From Pseudomonas fluorescens (GTDB taxonomy: Bacteria > Pseudomonadota > Gammaproteobacteria > Pseudomonadales > Pseudomonadaceae), in the NCBI GenBank assembly GCA_902825215.1, contig LR782234.1, positions 2,914,001-2,978,000 of the forward strand: a stretch of 64,000 bases of DNA, in the 5' to 3' direction. A program made the position numbers and the translations under genes. Numbering within the stretch: position 1 is the stretch's first letter; each line of letters opens with the position of its first letter. A model generated the notes under the pieces. The model had not been told where the DNA came from. It ran no database searches and saw only the letters and a program-made list of their open reading frames with translations. This document shows, piece by piece, positions 9,077 to 18,316 of this stretch.

Positions 9077-11551
9077 GTGGCGCAACACACCCCCGATCTC
9101 CCTCCCGAACTTCGTCCACTGGCCGAGATGCCCTGGTTCAAACGCCTGGCAGCGCGTTTCTTCGGCCATGGCTTGACCCGTTTGCGCGCGCAGCATCGTG
9201 CGTCCTGGTTGCATGGGCAAGCGGATGGCTTTCGCAGCGGGCACACCGCCGGTGTTGATTATGGTTTTAAACAAGGCAAGCTCGAAGGGCTGGAGGAAGG
9301 GCGGCAGGTGCTGCTGATTCGTGACAGTCGCAACACTGAGCATCGCCCGCCCAGCGTCGACAACCATTTGTTCGATGATTGGCGCCTGCCACTGACGGCC
9401 GAACTGAAAAAGCGCATGAAAGCCGATGTTGCGCGTCTGTTGCCTGCTCACGCGCAGCCGAGTACCGCGCAATGGAAGATGATTTTCAGCGAAACGCCGT
9501 CGACTTCAGTGGTCGCCGGGGCTGGCGCGGGTAAATCCACCACGCTGGTGCTGCGTATTTTGCTGCTCACGCATTATCTGGGTTTCGAGCTGGATTCGAT
9601 GACTGTGGTGACGTTCACCCGCGAGTCGCGCAAGGATTTCATCAAAAAACTGATTGAATTGTTCGCACTCTGGGGTCAGGCAGTGAGCCTGTACCAGGCG
9701 CGAGAACTGGTGCGTACCTTCCATTCGCGCATTTTGCCGATGGTGCGCAGCCTGCCGGGTTTCGAGCGTTTGCAGGCTTTTGAGAATCTCAGTGATAAAG
9801 CGCAGGACGCTGCTGTAGAAGTCGACAGCAACCCGTTTGACCTGCGCATCAATGACGCGCAGCGCCAGCAGCTCAATGCCTGCTATTACCGCTTGTTTAA
9901 CGAAGACGAGCGTTTTCGTCAGTTGATTCAGCCGTTGTCCCGCGCCGGCTTACAGTTGAAGGAGCTGGAGCGCGATCACCCGGACGTGCAGAAGCGCGTA
10001 GCGGTAACGGAGCTGGCATCGCGTCGCGATGAAGAACTCTGCGATGTGATCGAGGACCTGTGGTTCCGCGCCGGTGCGTGGCCGATCAAGGGCATCGAGC
10101 CGAATCGGCAAACGTTCGAGATCAATGGCGCGAAATTCCACAGTCACGGCTACATCCCGAGCCTGGACGCGTGGGTGGTGCTGGGTTTCGATCAGCGTGA
10201 GAACCCGCAGCTTTCCCGGCCAAACGCCAAGCTCAGCGTGCGCGCCGAATGGGCAGTCAAACGCACCCTGTTTCAAGCTTTCTGTCGTAAGCCATTGATC
10301 TGGATAGATAGTTACGAATCATCAAGACGCGTTTTGGCAACCCTGGCCGGCGATGCCAGCGCCGGTCCGGGTTTCGAATACAAGGTCAAGGGCGAGCTGG
10401 CTTCAGCGCCGTTGCTCGACTGCTTTGTTGCGGCGGCCGTTTTTATCGAAAACCTGGGGCTGGATGTGCCTGACGCCGTCGGCCGCATGAGTTTCGCCAA
10501 GGACGACCCGGACCGGTTTTTCTTCGAGGCGCTGAGTCTGTTCTGGCGCGCTTTCGAAGATCATCTGCTCGATCAGAAACCGCCGATCATGACCTACAAC
10601 CGAATGTTTGCGCTGTTCAGCGAGCACTCACCAGAAAATCTCAAGTTGTTAAGCGATGAGCTGCTTAGGCCTCTGTCGCACCTGATGATTGACGAATTTC
10701 AGGACGTTTCGCCGCAAATTGTCTCGTGGATACGCGCAAGCCTCGCCGAAATCCGCAGCCGAGGCCCGGCCATGCATGTCGGACGTGGTGCACAGCGGTC
10801 GTCGTTGCTGTGCGTTGGCGATGACTGGCAGTCGATTTACGGCTGGCGCGGCAGTTCGCCGAGTTACTTCATGGCGTTCGACAAGGAATTCCCGTCGCCG
10901 AGCACGACGCGGGTAATGCTGAGCGACAATTACCGCAGCCACCAACACATCATCGACGCCGCTGAGCATATCGTTCGCGCGGCGCCGGCCATTCCCGGCA
11001 AGAAGGCCAAGGCCAGCGGTTCCCCCAAGCCGTTACAAGCGGTCAACGTTCTCGAGCGTGACGATCAAGCACTGGCTGAGCGCTTGTCCGAGCACTATCG
11101 CCAAGGTCATTCGATCTTGATGCTTTATCGAAAAGGCAGCGATAAGTCATTGATAGCAGAGCATATTCAGCCTGTAGTTAATGTAGATTCGAGCTTGCCA
11201 TACGAAGCTCGACGACTGAAACAACTGACCTTCCACAGCGCCAAAGGCCTGCAGGCCGATGCGGTGTTCTTGCTGGGCGATTGCCAGCACCTGACCAGTT
11301 CGCCCTACAAGAATCAGGTTTACCGCATGGCCGGGCTGGGCAAGTCTGGGGACAGCGAGCCGTACGACAGCGCGCAAAAAGACGAAATCCTGCGCCTGGC
11401 CTACGTCGGTATTACCCGTGCCGTCAGCCATTGCTACTGGTACGTTGAGCCCCAGGAAGGGCAAGCGGCGAACATGCCACGGGCCTCAGACAGGGTGCCG
11501 GGCAACAAACCGTTCTTCGCCGATCGTCGCAAAACGAGACAAACCACCTGA
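9077..11551 (+). CDS. UvrD/Rep-like superfamily 1 helicase
   Basis: An 824-aa helicase with all core motifs: Walker A VVAGAGAGKSTT (Lys153), Walker B LMIDEFQDVSPQ, motif III VGDDWQSIYGWRG, motif IV LSDNYRSHQHI, motif V TFHSAKGLQADAVF and motif VI RLAYVGITRA. The first ~140 residues form a divergent extension (LHGQADGFRSGHTAGVDYGF), not the usual UvrD start. No RecB-type nuclease domain is seen at the C-terminus. The GTG start at 9077 is supported by GGAG eight bases upstream. ATP-dependent 3'-5' DNA unwinding in repair is inferred from the family. It has its own terminator. Confidence 0.88.
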   Translation: MAQHTPDLPPELRPLAEMPWFKRLAARFFGHGLTRLRAQHRASWLHGQADGFRSGHTAGVDYGFKQGKLEGLEEGRQVLLIRDSRNTEHRPPSVDNHLFDDWRLPLTAELKKRMKADVARLLPAHAQPSTAQWKMIFSETPSTSVVAGAGAGKSTTLVLRILLLTHYLGFELDSMTVVTFTRESRKDFIKKLIELFALWGQAVSLYQARELVRTFHSRILPMVRSLPGFERLQAFENLSDKAQDAAVEVDSNPFDLRINDAQRQQLNACYYRLFNEDERFRQLIQPLSRAGLQLKELERDHPDVQKRVAVTELASRRDEELCDVIEDLWFRAGAWPIKGIEPNRQTFEINGAKFHSHGYIPSLDAWVVLGFDQRENPQLSRPNAKLSVRAEWAVKRTLFQAFCRKPLIWIDSYESSRRVLATLAGDASAGPGFEYKVKGELASAPLLDCFVAAAVFIENLGLDVPDAVGRMSFAKDDPDRFFFEALSLFWRAFEDHLLDQKPPIMTYNRMFALFSEHSPENLKLLSDELLRPLSHLMIDEFQDVSPQIVSWIRASLAEIRSRGPAMHVGRGAQRSSLLCVGDDWQSIYGWRGSSPSYFMAFDKEFPSPSTTRVMLSDNYRSHQHIIDAAEHIVRAAPAIPGKKAKASGSPKPLQAVNVLERDDQALAERLSEHYRQGHSILMLYRKGSDKSLIAEHIQPVVNVDSSLPYEARRLKQLTFHSAKGLQADAVFLLGDCQHLTSSPYKNQVYRMAGLGKSGDSEPYDSAQKDEILRLAYVGITRAVSHCYWYVEPQEGQAANMPRASDRVPGNKPFFADRRKTRQTT

Positions 11552-11560
11552 GCACAAAAA

Positions 11561-11586
11561 AGCCCGCAGCACTGCGGGCTTTTCTT
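11561..11586. terminator. Bidirectional terminator between helicase and DUF1652 gene
   Basis: The stem AGCCCGCAGCACTGCGGGCT is flanked by an A-tract on the left and a T-tract on the right, so it can end transcription from both convergent genes (helicase at 11551, DUF1652 gene at 11601). Confidence 0.88.
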
Positions 11587-11600
11587 TATATATCAACAGG

Positions 11601-11873
11601 CTAGGCGTAACTCCTGAAAGACTCTGGAGGAATGAAAGCTTCCAGCTCATCCTCCACAGCCTCGATGATTCGTTCCACGTCTGCCGCGTTCATGACCGTC
11701 GCGCAGGGAATACCGGCGATGGCAATCATGGTTTCCCCACTGGCGCGATCAAACAAACGGGCGACCATGCTGCCTGGCGCGTCCATCGTTGCTTCGAAAC
11801 CCATGGGATGAAAATGCCAGCGCATCAGCTGGCATGCATTGGGGAACGTGACTTTGCTAGACCCTTTATTCAT
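11601..11873 (-). CDS. DUF1652 family protein
   Basis: A 90-aa protein. Its body (a run near MRWHFHPMGFEATMD, then MVARLFDRASGETMIAIAGI and a C-terminal helix with ADVERIIEAVEDELEA) follows the pattern of DUF1652, a small Pseudomonas family of unknown function. No signal peptide or membrane segment is present. The ATG at 11873 has only a weak purine-rich GGCGGG upstream, so a start at an internal Met cannot be excluded. It is convergent with the helicase and shares its terminator. Confidence 0.7.
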   Translation of the reverse strand: MNKGSSKVTFPNACQLMRWHFHPMGFEATMDAPGSMVARLFDRASGETMIAIAGIPCATVMNAADVERIIEAVEDELEAFIPPESFRSYA

Positions 11874-11979
11874 ATGTTGCCCGCCTTCTTCATCGAGCGC
11901 TTCCGTTTGCTCATGTTAGGTGGGAAGAGCCTTCATTGGCTCAACCGGTGACAGGTATTAAAAGTAGCATCCAGTTGTG

Positions 11980-11997
11980 AAATTCTCGTGAGAATTT
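11980..11997. promoter_or_regulatory. Perfect palindrome, operator candidate
   Basis: AAATTCTC-GT-GAGAATTT is an 8-bp inverted repeat with a 2-bp centre. It lies in the 262-bp divergent intergenic region between the DUF1652 gene and the SnoaL-AraC regulator. The form fits a dimeric regulator site. A role is inferred only from shape and position. Confidence 0.4.
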
Positions 11998-12135
11998 TCA
12001 GTCCGTTTAGCGATTGCAGCGATTTTTTTGATGTAGATCACGTGAGGTCAGGTAATCGCCAAATGGCCATCACTGATTTTTCGTTGCCGCCAATGCCGAT
12101 CTTGGGCAAGCTCGGTTCTTTTTTTCGAGCCTTCT

Positions 12136-12951
12136 ATGCACGCTGATGACGACGGCCCCGAACAGACGCAGGCCACGGCTGCCACGGTCATGCGCTACCA
12201 CCTGAGCTGGAAACATCGCGACCTGGACAGCGTCATGGCGTTGTATCACGCCGATATCCAATACAACGATTTTTTCCAGAACCGCGTGCTCGGCCGCAAT
12301 GAGTTACGTGAATACGTGCGCGTCAGCATGCCGCGAGAATCCGACGAACTGCTTGAGCATTGCGACCGCATTCGCGTCGATGGCAACACTGCGTTCATTC
12401 AATACGAAGTGACCTTGCGCGGTGGCGATGGCTTGGTGTCGTTCCGCTCGAGCGAAGCGATTACCGTCAGGGACGGGCTGATCTGGCGCGTCAATGAGTA
12501 TGCCTCGCTGGTGCGCACGCAAACGGATGGCACTGCCTCGGCGAGTCAGCGCCCGGCAGCGAGTCGCCTGGGCCTGTCGCCACGCCAGTTGAGCTTCATG
12601 GCCGAAGACCTGCAGCAGTACTTCGAAAAGCAGCAGCCGTACCTTGATCCCGAACTCGATTTGCAGCGGGTGGCGAAGGAGTGCGGCTACAGTCGCAACC
12701 AGATTTCCTATCTGCTCAATCAAGTGCTCGGGCAAAGCTTCTACCGCTACGTCAATCAGGCGCGCTTGCAGCATTTGCTGCGTTCGCTCGACAGCGCGGT
12801 GCCGCCGCTGCGCATCGATGAACTGGCGTTTGCCGCCGGTTTCAATTCGTTGTCGGCGTTTTACAGCTGTTTCCGCCAGCACACCGGCCAGTCACCCAAG
12901 GCCTACGTCAAACAAATTTCTTTGCGGGCACGCGCGCAAGACATTGGCTAA
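12136..12951 (+). CDS. AraC-type regulator fused to SnoaL/NTF2-like domain
   Basis: A 271-aa protein with an unusual domain order. Residues ~10-130 read as a SnoaL/NTF2-like small-molecule pocket (RYHLSWKHRDLDSVMALYHADIQ ... GRNELREYV ... VRDGLIWRVNEYA). Residues ~160-265 are an AraC double helix-turn-helix (LQRVAKECGYSRNQISYLLN, then IDELAFAAGFNSLSAFYSCF with TGQSPKAYV). The N-terminal pocket probably senses a ligand. It lies 52 bp ahead of the oxidoreductase, cupin and binding-protein genes on the same strand, suggesting that it controls them. The ATG at 12136 lacks a good Shine-Dalgarno, so the start is moderately sure. Confidence 0.82.
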   Translation: MHADDDGPEQTQATAATVMRYHLSWKHRDLDSVMALYHADIQYNDFFQNRVLGRNELREYVRVSMPRESDELLEHCDRIRVDGNTAFIQYEVTLRGGDGLVSFRSSEAITVRDGLIWRVNEYASLVRTQTDGTASASQRPAASRLGLSPRQLSFMAEDLQQYFEKQQPYLDPELDLQRVAKECGYSRNQISYLLNQVLGQSFYRYVNQARLQHLLRSLDSAVPPLRIDELAFAAGFNSLSAFYSCFRQHTGQSPKAYVKQISLRARAQDIG

Positions 12952-13003
12952 GGACTGCCACTAGGATCGACGCCATCGAAGGTTTTCAGTGGCGGAGTCT
13001 GGC

Positions 13004-14410
13004 ATGCCGGCGTGGCGCACGATCAGTTTATGGATGGACCAGCTCGACGAGCCGCTGACCGCGCGGCCTGAGCTGGAGCAGGACCTGGACGTCGATGTGG
13101 CGATTATCGGCGCTGGCTACACCGGGCTGTGGACGGCCTATTACCTGAAAAAACACGCACCGGGCCTCGACATTGCAATTGTCGAAGCGCAAACCGCCGG
13201 TTTTGGCGCATCCGGGCGCAATGGCGGCTGGCTGATGGGCAACCTGCTCGGCGAGGATCGCTTGCTCGCCGGACTGTCGCCACAGCAGCGCCGGGCGTCA
13301 TTCGATCTGCTGCACAGTATCCCCGATGAGGTCGAAATCGTCCTCGAACAAGAGGGTATCGACTGTGATTATCGCAAGGGCGGGGTGCTGTACTGCGCGG
13401 CACGTTATCCGGAGCAAGAAGCGAACCTGCGCGATTATCTGGCAAAACTGCACGCCCAAGGCCTGACTGACGACGATTACCGTTGGCTCAGCCCGGAACA
13501 ACTGGCGCAGCAGATCCGCATCGCCAAGCCATACGGCGGCATTTACGCGCCTCATGTAGCGACCATTCACCCGGCGAAACTGGTGCGGGGGCTGGCGCGC
13601 ACCGTGCAGGACATGGGCGTGAAGATTTATGAAAACAGCCCGGTTACGCAATGGCAGTCCGGCAGTTTGCGCACGGCCAAGGCCAGTGTGCGCAGCCGCT
13701 GGATCGTGCCGGCCGTCGAGGGCTATTCGGTGACATTGCCACCGCTGGGCCGCTATCAGTTACCGGTGCAAAGCCTGATCGTTGCCACCGAGCCGCTGTC
13801 GCAAGCCACCTGGGACGAGATCGGCCTCAATCGCGGTCAGGCCTTCAGCGAATTCAGCCGCCAAGTCACTTACGGCCAGCGCAGCGCCGACAACCGTTTG
13901 ATCTTCGGCGCGCGCGGCGGCTACCAGTTCGCCGGCAAGTTGCGCCACAACTTCGATCTGAGCCGTGATGAAGTCGAACTGCGCCGTTATCTGTTCGGTG
14001 AACTGTTTCCGCAGCTGAAAAACGTGCAGATCACCCACGCCTGGGGCGGCAATCTTGGCATGTCGCGACATTTCAAACCGCACATGCTGTGCGACCGCGC
14101 CAACGGCATCGCGCTGTCCGGCGGTTATGGCGGGGAGGGCGTCGGCGCCAGCAATCTCGGTGGCCGCACCCTGGCCGATCTGATTCTCGAGCGCGACAGC
14201 GAGCTGGTCCATCAGCCTTGGGTGCTGGCGGACGGCGGCATTCACGCCTTGCGCCCCTGGGAGCCGGAGCCCTGCCGCTGGCTCGGCTACAACGCGATCA
14301 TCAAAAGCTTCGTCCACGAAGACCAGACTCTGGCCAATCCTGCGACTGCGCCGTGGCGGCGCAAACTCGCCAGCCGGGTCGCCGGTTTCATGGAAGGTTT
14401 CATGCATTGA
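13004..14410 (+). CDS. FAD-dependent oxidoreductase (DAO/PuuB-like)
   Basis: A 468-aa flavoprotein. The N-terminal dinucleotide fold is DVDVAIIGAGYTGLWTAYYL, followed by EAQTAGFGASGRNGGWLMG, the second FAD contact typical of gamma-glutamylputrescine and glycine/sarcosine oxidases. The C-terminal ALSGGYGGEGVGASNLGGRTLADLI is also DAO-like. It likely oxidises an amine to an aldehyde or imine. The ATG at 13004 has GGAG six bases upstream; a GTG at 12989 is in frame but lacks a site. It is followed after 30 bp by a cupin and then a PotF-like binding protein, so a polyamine or related amine is a plausible substrate. Confidence 0.85.
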   Translation: MPAWRTISLWMDQLDEPLTARPELEQDLDVDVAIIGAGYTGLWTAYYLKKHAPGLDIAIVEAQTAGFGASGRNGGWLMGNLLGEDRLLAGLSPQQRRASFDLLHSIPDEVEIVLEQEGIDCDYRKGGVLYCAARYPEQEANLRDYLAKLHAQGLTDDDYRWLSPEQLAQQIRIAKPYGGIYAPHVATIHPAKLVRGLARTVQDMGVKIYENSPVTQWQSGSLRTAKASVRSRWIVPAVEGYSVTLPPLGRYQLPVQSLIVATEPLSQATWDEIGLNRGQAFSEFSRQVTYGQRSADNRLIFGARGGYQFAGKLRHNFDLSRDEVELRRYLFGELFPQLKNVQITHAWGGNLGMSRHFKPHMLCDRANGIALSGGYGGEGVGASNLGGRTLADLILERDSELVHQPWVLADGGIHALRPWEPEPCRWLGYNAIIKSFVHEDQTLANPATAPWRRKLASRVAGFMEGFMH

Positions 14411-14440
14411 GCGTCGTCATTTCCACAAACAGGTAAGCCC

Positions 14441-14785
14441 ATGAGCATCACCCAGTTCAAAAATACCGCCACATTACAACTCGACGAATCCAGCCCGGTG
14501 GCCGTGCCCCTCGGCGAGCCGGTCGCGCTCGCCTCGACCACCAGCGTCGAGCGCGACGATGGCGTCGAAACCGGCGTCTGGGAATGCACGCCCGGGCGCT
14601 GGCGCCGGCAGATCACCGCGCAGGAGTTCTGCCATTTCATTTCCGGACGCTGCACGTTCACCCCCGACGGCGGTGGCGAAACCCTGCACATACAAGGTGG
14701 CGACGCACTGATGTTGCCGGCCAACACGCTCGGTATCTGGGATATCCAGGAAACCGTGCGCAAGAGCTACGTGCTGATTTTCTGA
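14441..14785 (+). CDS. Single cupin-domain protein
   Basis: A 114-aa protein with one cupin barrel of the kind found beside amine-catabolic genes (DUF861 / ureidoglycine-type cupin). WECTPGRWRRQITAQEFCHFISGRCTF and the later GDALMLPANTLGIWDI mark the two cupin motifs; the metal ligands are incomplete, so a binding or accessory role is possible. It is cytosolic, with no signal peptide. It sits between the FAD oxidoreductase and the PotF-like gene in what looks like one operon. Confidence 0.8.
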   Translation: MSITQFKNTATLQLDESSPVAVPLGEPVALASTTSVERDDGVETGVWECTPGRWRRQITAQEFCHFISGRCTFTPDGGGETLHIQGGDALMLPANTLGIWDIQETVRKSYVLIF

Positions 14786-14843
14786 TTATTTGATCCTTTG
14801 ATTGCCTGCCAACAAGAAAGACAACCCACACAGGAATCGATCC

Positions 14844-15929
14844 ATGATCCGCAAGACCCTCGCTCTGGCACCGCTGATGCTCGCCGTTTCCCTTGCTCAG
14901 GCCGCGGAAACGGTCAAGGTTTACAACTGGTCTGACTACATCGCGCCGGACACCACCAAGAACTTTGAAAAAGCCACGGGCATCGGCGTGACGTACGACG
15001 TCTACGACAGCAACGAAACCCTCGACGGCAAGTTGATGACCGGCAAATCCGGTTACGACGTGGTGTTTCCGTCCAACCACTTCATGGCCCGGCAGATTCA
15101 GGGCGGGGCGCTGAAGAAGCTCGACAAGAGCCAGTTGCCGAACTGGAAAAACCTCAATCCGGTGCTGCTCAAGGCGCTGCAGACCAATGACCCGGGCAAC
15201 GAACACGGTTTTCCGTATCTGTGGGGTAGCACGGGCATCGGTTACAACATCGCCAAGGTCAAAGCGGTGTTGGGCGACAACGCGCCGGTGGATTCCTGGG
15301 ACCTGATCTTCAAGCCCGAGAACATGGAGAAACTGCAGAAGTGTGGGGTGGCGATTCTCGACAACGGTCCGGAATTGCTGCCGGCGGCGCTCAATTATCT
15401 GGGGTTGCCGCACCACAGCAAGAATCCTGAGGACTATAAAAAAGCCGAAGCGTTGCTGATGAAGGTCCGGCCGTATGTGAGCTATTTCCATTCGTCGAAA
15501 TACACCAGTGATCTGGCCAATGGCGATATCTGCGTGGCGGTGGGGTTCTCCGGGGACATTTTGCAGGCGGAGAACCGCGCGAAAGAGGCGAAGAACGGCG
15601 TCGAGATTGGTTATGCGATTCCCAGGGAGGGCGCGGCGATCTGGTTTGACATGGTCGCCATGCCGGCTGATGCGCCGGATGAGAAGGCCGGGTATGCGTT
15701 CATGAATTATCTGTTGCGGCCGGAGGTGATGGCCGGGATCAGCAATTACGTGCATTACGCCAATGGCAATGAGCAGGCGGATGGGTTGATTAATCCGGCG
15801 ATCAGGAACGATACCAAGGTTTATCCGAGTCCGGAGATGATGGGCAAGCTGTTTGCGCTGGAGGCGATGCCGTTGAATATTGACCGGGTGCGGACGCGCG
15901 TTTGGAACAAGATTCGTACGGGGAGTTGA
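14844..15929 (+). CDS. Polyamine ABC transporter substrate-binding protein (PotF/SpuD-like)
   Basis: A 361-aa periplasmic protein. MIRKTLALAPLMLAVSLAQAA is a clear Sec signal peptide cut after Ala-Gln-Ala. ETVKVYNWSDYIAPD and the later GSTGIGYN and FDMVAMPADAPD match PotF, SpuD and SpuE proteins that bind putrescine or spermidine. Its length is normal. The start at 14844 has AGGA upstream; an in-frame start at 14802 would spoil the signal peptide. No permease or ATPase gene is near, so it probably works with a transporter encoded elsewhere. Context suggests uptake of the amine used by the oxidoreductase at 13004. Confidence 0.9.
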   Translation: MIRKTLALAPLMLAVSLAQAAETVKVYNWSDYIAPDTTKNFEKATGIGVTYDVYDSNETLDGKLMTGKSGYDVVFPSNHFMARQIQGGALKKLDKSQLPNWKNLNPVLLKALQTNDPGNEHGFPYLWGSTGIGYNIAKVKAVLGDNAPVDSWDLIFKPENMEKLQKCGVAILDNGPELLPAALNYLGLPHHSKNPEDYKKAEALLMKVRPYVSYFHSSKYTSDLANGDICVAVGFSGDILQAENRAKEAKNGVEIGYAIPREGAAIWFDMVAMPADAPDEKAGYAFMNYLLRPEVMAGISNYVHYANGNEQADGLINPAIRNDTKVYPSPEMMGKLFALEAMPLNIDRVRTRVWNKIRTGS

Positions 15930-15989
15930 GCTTTTTTTTGGGCTTTGGACTTGGCGGCCTTTGGGCCGACCAGGTTCCTGGGGGTTTGG

Positions 15990-16490
15990 GTGTATATCCG
16001 TTTCTTTGGGTGTTGCGGCTGGCGGTTTCGCCCTTACGGCGAGTCCCTTTTTCAGACGCCAAAAAGGAACCAAAAGGCTTTGCTCCTGCGTTCGGCCCTC
16101 GCAGGCTCGGGTCCCTTCGCTCCGGGATCGATCCGGGCGCAGCGGCTACGGTTTGCTTCGCTGCACCTCCTTCCGCTGTGTCTGGCTGCGCCAGACGGTC
16201 GCTGCGCTCCCTCGCCCGGATCAATCCCTCCACTCAGCCTTCCGATGTCGCTGGTCAGGCAAGATCAAGGGCACTCGAGCTTCGCTCATTGTAAGGAGTG
16301 GTTAGGAGCGGGTGGTTGGCTTTGGATTGGTGGTGTGGCTGCCCCTCACCCCAGCCCTCTCCCGAGGGAGAGGGAGCCGATCTGCTTTGGCTTTGAAAAT
16401 CGCGTACGACTCGGTATCCCAGGTCGGCGTAGATCTCACATCCACCTCGGTCAGTTCCCTCTCCCTCCGGGAGAGGGTTAGGGTGAGGGG
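15990..16490 (+). repeat. ~500-bp dispersed repeat, copy 1
   Basis: This noncoding block matches, in the opposite orientation, 44422-44923. Long stretches are nearly identical, for example GGCGGTTTCGCCCTTACGGC and the runs around 16100-16170. A hairpin at 16180-16196 (GTCTGGC-TGC-GCCAGAC) is replaced in the other copy by GTACGAC-TTC-GTCGTAC, so pairing is kept while sequence changes. Open frames through the repeat (such as 15945-16481) shift relative to the second copy because of small indels, arguing against a protein. The right ~150 bp is the separate palindromic module described at 16342-16490. Confidence 0.8.
16342..16490. repeat. CCCCTCACCC-type palindromic module, copy 1
   Basis: It begins CCCCTCACCCCAGCCCTCTC and ends in the inverted counterpart GAGAGGGTTAGGGTGAGGGG. 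Each end also has its own small CCCTCTCCC/GGGAGAGGG hairpin, and the centre is variable. The same module occurs at 23513-23623, 40647-40806 and 44422-44569. Confidence 0.8.
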
Positions 16491-16859
16491 CTTTTTGGGC
16501 ATGACGCCGCTTTCAAGGTATGCACCGCAAATATTACTTGATATCAATCCAATATCGCCGCACCAGCAAAGTGCGACACACCTAACAAAATTCAACTTAC
16601 CGATATTTAATATTTAAATAGAAAATCGTCAGACAATTTCGCATTCCCTGCGCAACTTCAAACAATCTTCAACCCTCGCGCGCAATGTTTCCGGCTGTTT
16701 TTCTGAAGCGTTCTAAACCCAACTAAAAAAATCCTTTACGCAACATTTCCAATTGTGTCAGGTTTCTTACGCCTTCATTGGGCGAGTGATAGGACGATCT
16801 CGCCAGGGATCGTCCTATCGGACAAAAACTGTTCCATTGCTTAACAAGGAAGTGTGTTT
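16491..16859 (+). promoter_or_regulatory. aprA upstream region with leader hairpin
   Basis: This is 370 bp of AT-rich noncoding DNA before aprA. A perfect 12-bp inverted repeat at 16788-16819 (GATAGGACGATC ... GATCGTCCTATC, 8-nt loop with GCCAGG) ends 40 bp before the start codon; it could be an operator or a leader hairpin. Exoprotease genes in this group are under Gac/Rsm control, which acts at GGA motifs. GGA occurs in the stem and in the Shine-Dalgarno AAGGAAG, but binding is only inferred. No sure -10/-35 pair was found. Confidence 0.45.
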
Positions 16860-18305
16860 ATGTCGAAAGTCAAAACCAATGCTGTTGATGCCGCCGAGCA
16901 GGCGTTTCAGTTGGCCGCCTTCAGTTCGGCGTACAACCAGATCAACAGCTTCAGCCATCAATACGATCGTGGCGGTAATCTCACGGTCAATGGCAAACCC
17001 TCGTACACCGTCGATCAAGCGGCGACTCAGTTGCTGCGCGATGGCGCGGCCTATCAGGATAAGGACGGCAGCGGCAAGATCGAGCTGACCTATACGTTCC
17101 TGACCTCGGCCTCGTTCAGCACGATGAACAAGCACGGGATCAGCGGGTTCAGTCAGTTCAGTGCGCAGCAGCAGGCTCAGGCCAAGCTGGCCATGCAGTC
17201 GTGGGCGGATGTGGCCAACGTCACCTTCACCGAGAAAGCCTCGGGCGGTGACGGGCACATGACCTTTGGTAATTACAGCGGTGGTCAGGATGGCGCTGCG
17301 GCGTTCGCCTATTTGCCAGGGACCGGTGCCGGGTATGACGGTACTTCGTGGTACTTGATCAACAGCGGCTATACGCAGAACAAGAACCCGGACCTGAACA
17401 ACTACGGCCGTCAGACCCTGACCCACGAGATCGGTCATACCCTCGGTCTTGCGCACCCCGGTGACTACAACGCCGGCAATGGCAACCCGACCTACAACGA
17501 TGCGACCTACGGGCAAGACACCCGCGGCTACAGCATCATGAGCTACTGGAGTGAAAGCAACACCAACCAGAACTTCAGCAAGGGCGGGGTGGAAGCGTAT
17601 GCCTCCGGGCCGCTGATGGACGATATCGCTGCCATCCAGAAGCTCTACGGCGCCAACATGAACACCCGTACCGGTGACAGCACTTACGGGTTCAACTCCA
17701 ACACCGGGCGCGATTTCCTCAGCGCTTCGTCGTCCAGCGACAAAGTGGTGTTCTCCGTCTGGGATGCGGGCGGTAAAGACACGCTGGATTTCTCCGGCTT
17801 CACGCAGAACCAGAAAATCAACCTCAATGACGCCTCGTTCTCCGACGTTGGCGGTCTGGTCGGCAACGTGTCGATTGCCAAAGGCGCGATCATCGAGAAT
17901 GCCATTGGCGGTTCCGGCAGTGATTTGCTGATCGGCAACAGTGTGGCCAACGAGCTCAAGGGCGGTGCCGGTAACGACATCCTCTATGGCGCGGGCGGTG
18001 CCGACAAACTGTGGGGCGGTTCGGGTTCGGACACGTTTGTGTTCGCGGCCAGTTCCGATTCCAAGCCGGGGGCGATCGATCAGATCCTCGATTTCGTCAG
18101 CGGTCTGGACAAGATCGACCTGACCGGCATTACCAACGGCGCAGGCCTGCACTTCGTCAACAGCTTCACCGGTGCGGCCGGCGATGCGGTGCTGACCTCG
18201 TCGGGCGGCAACAGCCTGTTGTCGGTGGACTTCTCCGGTCACGGCGTGGCTGATTTCATCGTCAGCACTGTTGGCCAGGCAGCGACCAGCGACATCGTGG
18301 CGTGA
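16860..18305 (+). CDS. aprA: Alkaline metalloprotease AprA/AprX (serralysin)
   Basis: A 481-aa secreted zinc protease of the serralysin family. The zinc site is [13 protein letters not shown] (His189, Glu190, His193, His199), and the Met-turn is [12 protein letters not shown] calcium repeats follow ([28 protein letters not shown]), and the extreme C-terminus, SDIVA, has the hydrophobic tail used as type I secretion signal. There is no N-terminal signal peptide, as expected. The ATG at 16860 is preferred over the GTG at 16854 because AGGAAG then lies eight bases away. It is exported by AprDEF encoded downstream. It degrades milk and host proteins in related strains. Confidence 0.97.
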   Translation: MSKVKTNAVDAAEQAFQLAAFSSAYNQINSFSHQYDRGGNLTVNGKPSYTVDQAATQLLRDGAAYQDKDGSGKIELTYTFLTSASFSTMNKHGISGFSQFSAQQQAQAKLAMQSWADVANVTFTEKASGGDGHMTFGNYSGGQDGAAAFAYLPGTGAGYDGTSWYLINSGYTQNKNPDLNNYGRQTLTHEIGHTLGLAHPGDYNAGNGNPTYNDATYGQDTRGYSIMSYWSESNTNQNFSKGGVEAYASGPLMDDIAAIQKLYGANMNTRTGDSTYGFNSNTGRDFLSASSSSDKVVFSVWDAGGKDTLDFSGFTQNQKINLNDASFSDVGGLVGNVSIAKGAIIENAIGGSGSDLLIGNSVANELKGGAGNDILYGAGGADKLWGGSGSDTFVFAASSDSKPGAIDQILDFVSGLDKIDLTGITNGAGLHFVNSFTGAAGDAVLTSSGGNSLLSVDFSGHGVADFIVSTVGQAATSDIVA

Positions 18306-18316
18306 TGTAAAAGGGC

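Noticed and set aside
15945..16481. 178-aa open frame in the 500-bp repeat
   Set aside because: Lies wholly in repeat DNA; the matching frame in the second copy is shifted by indels, so the protein is not conserved.
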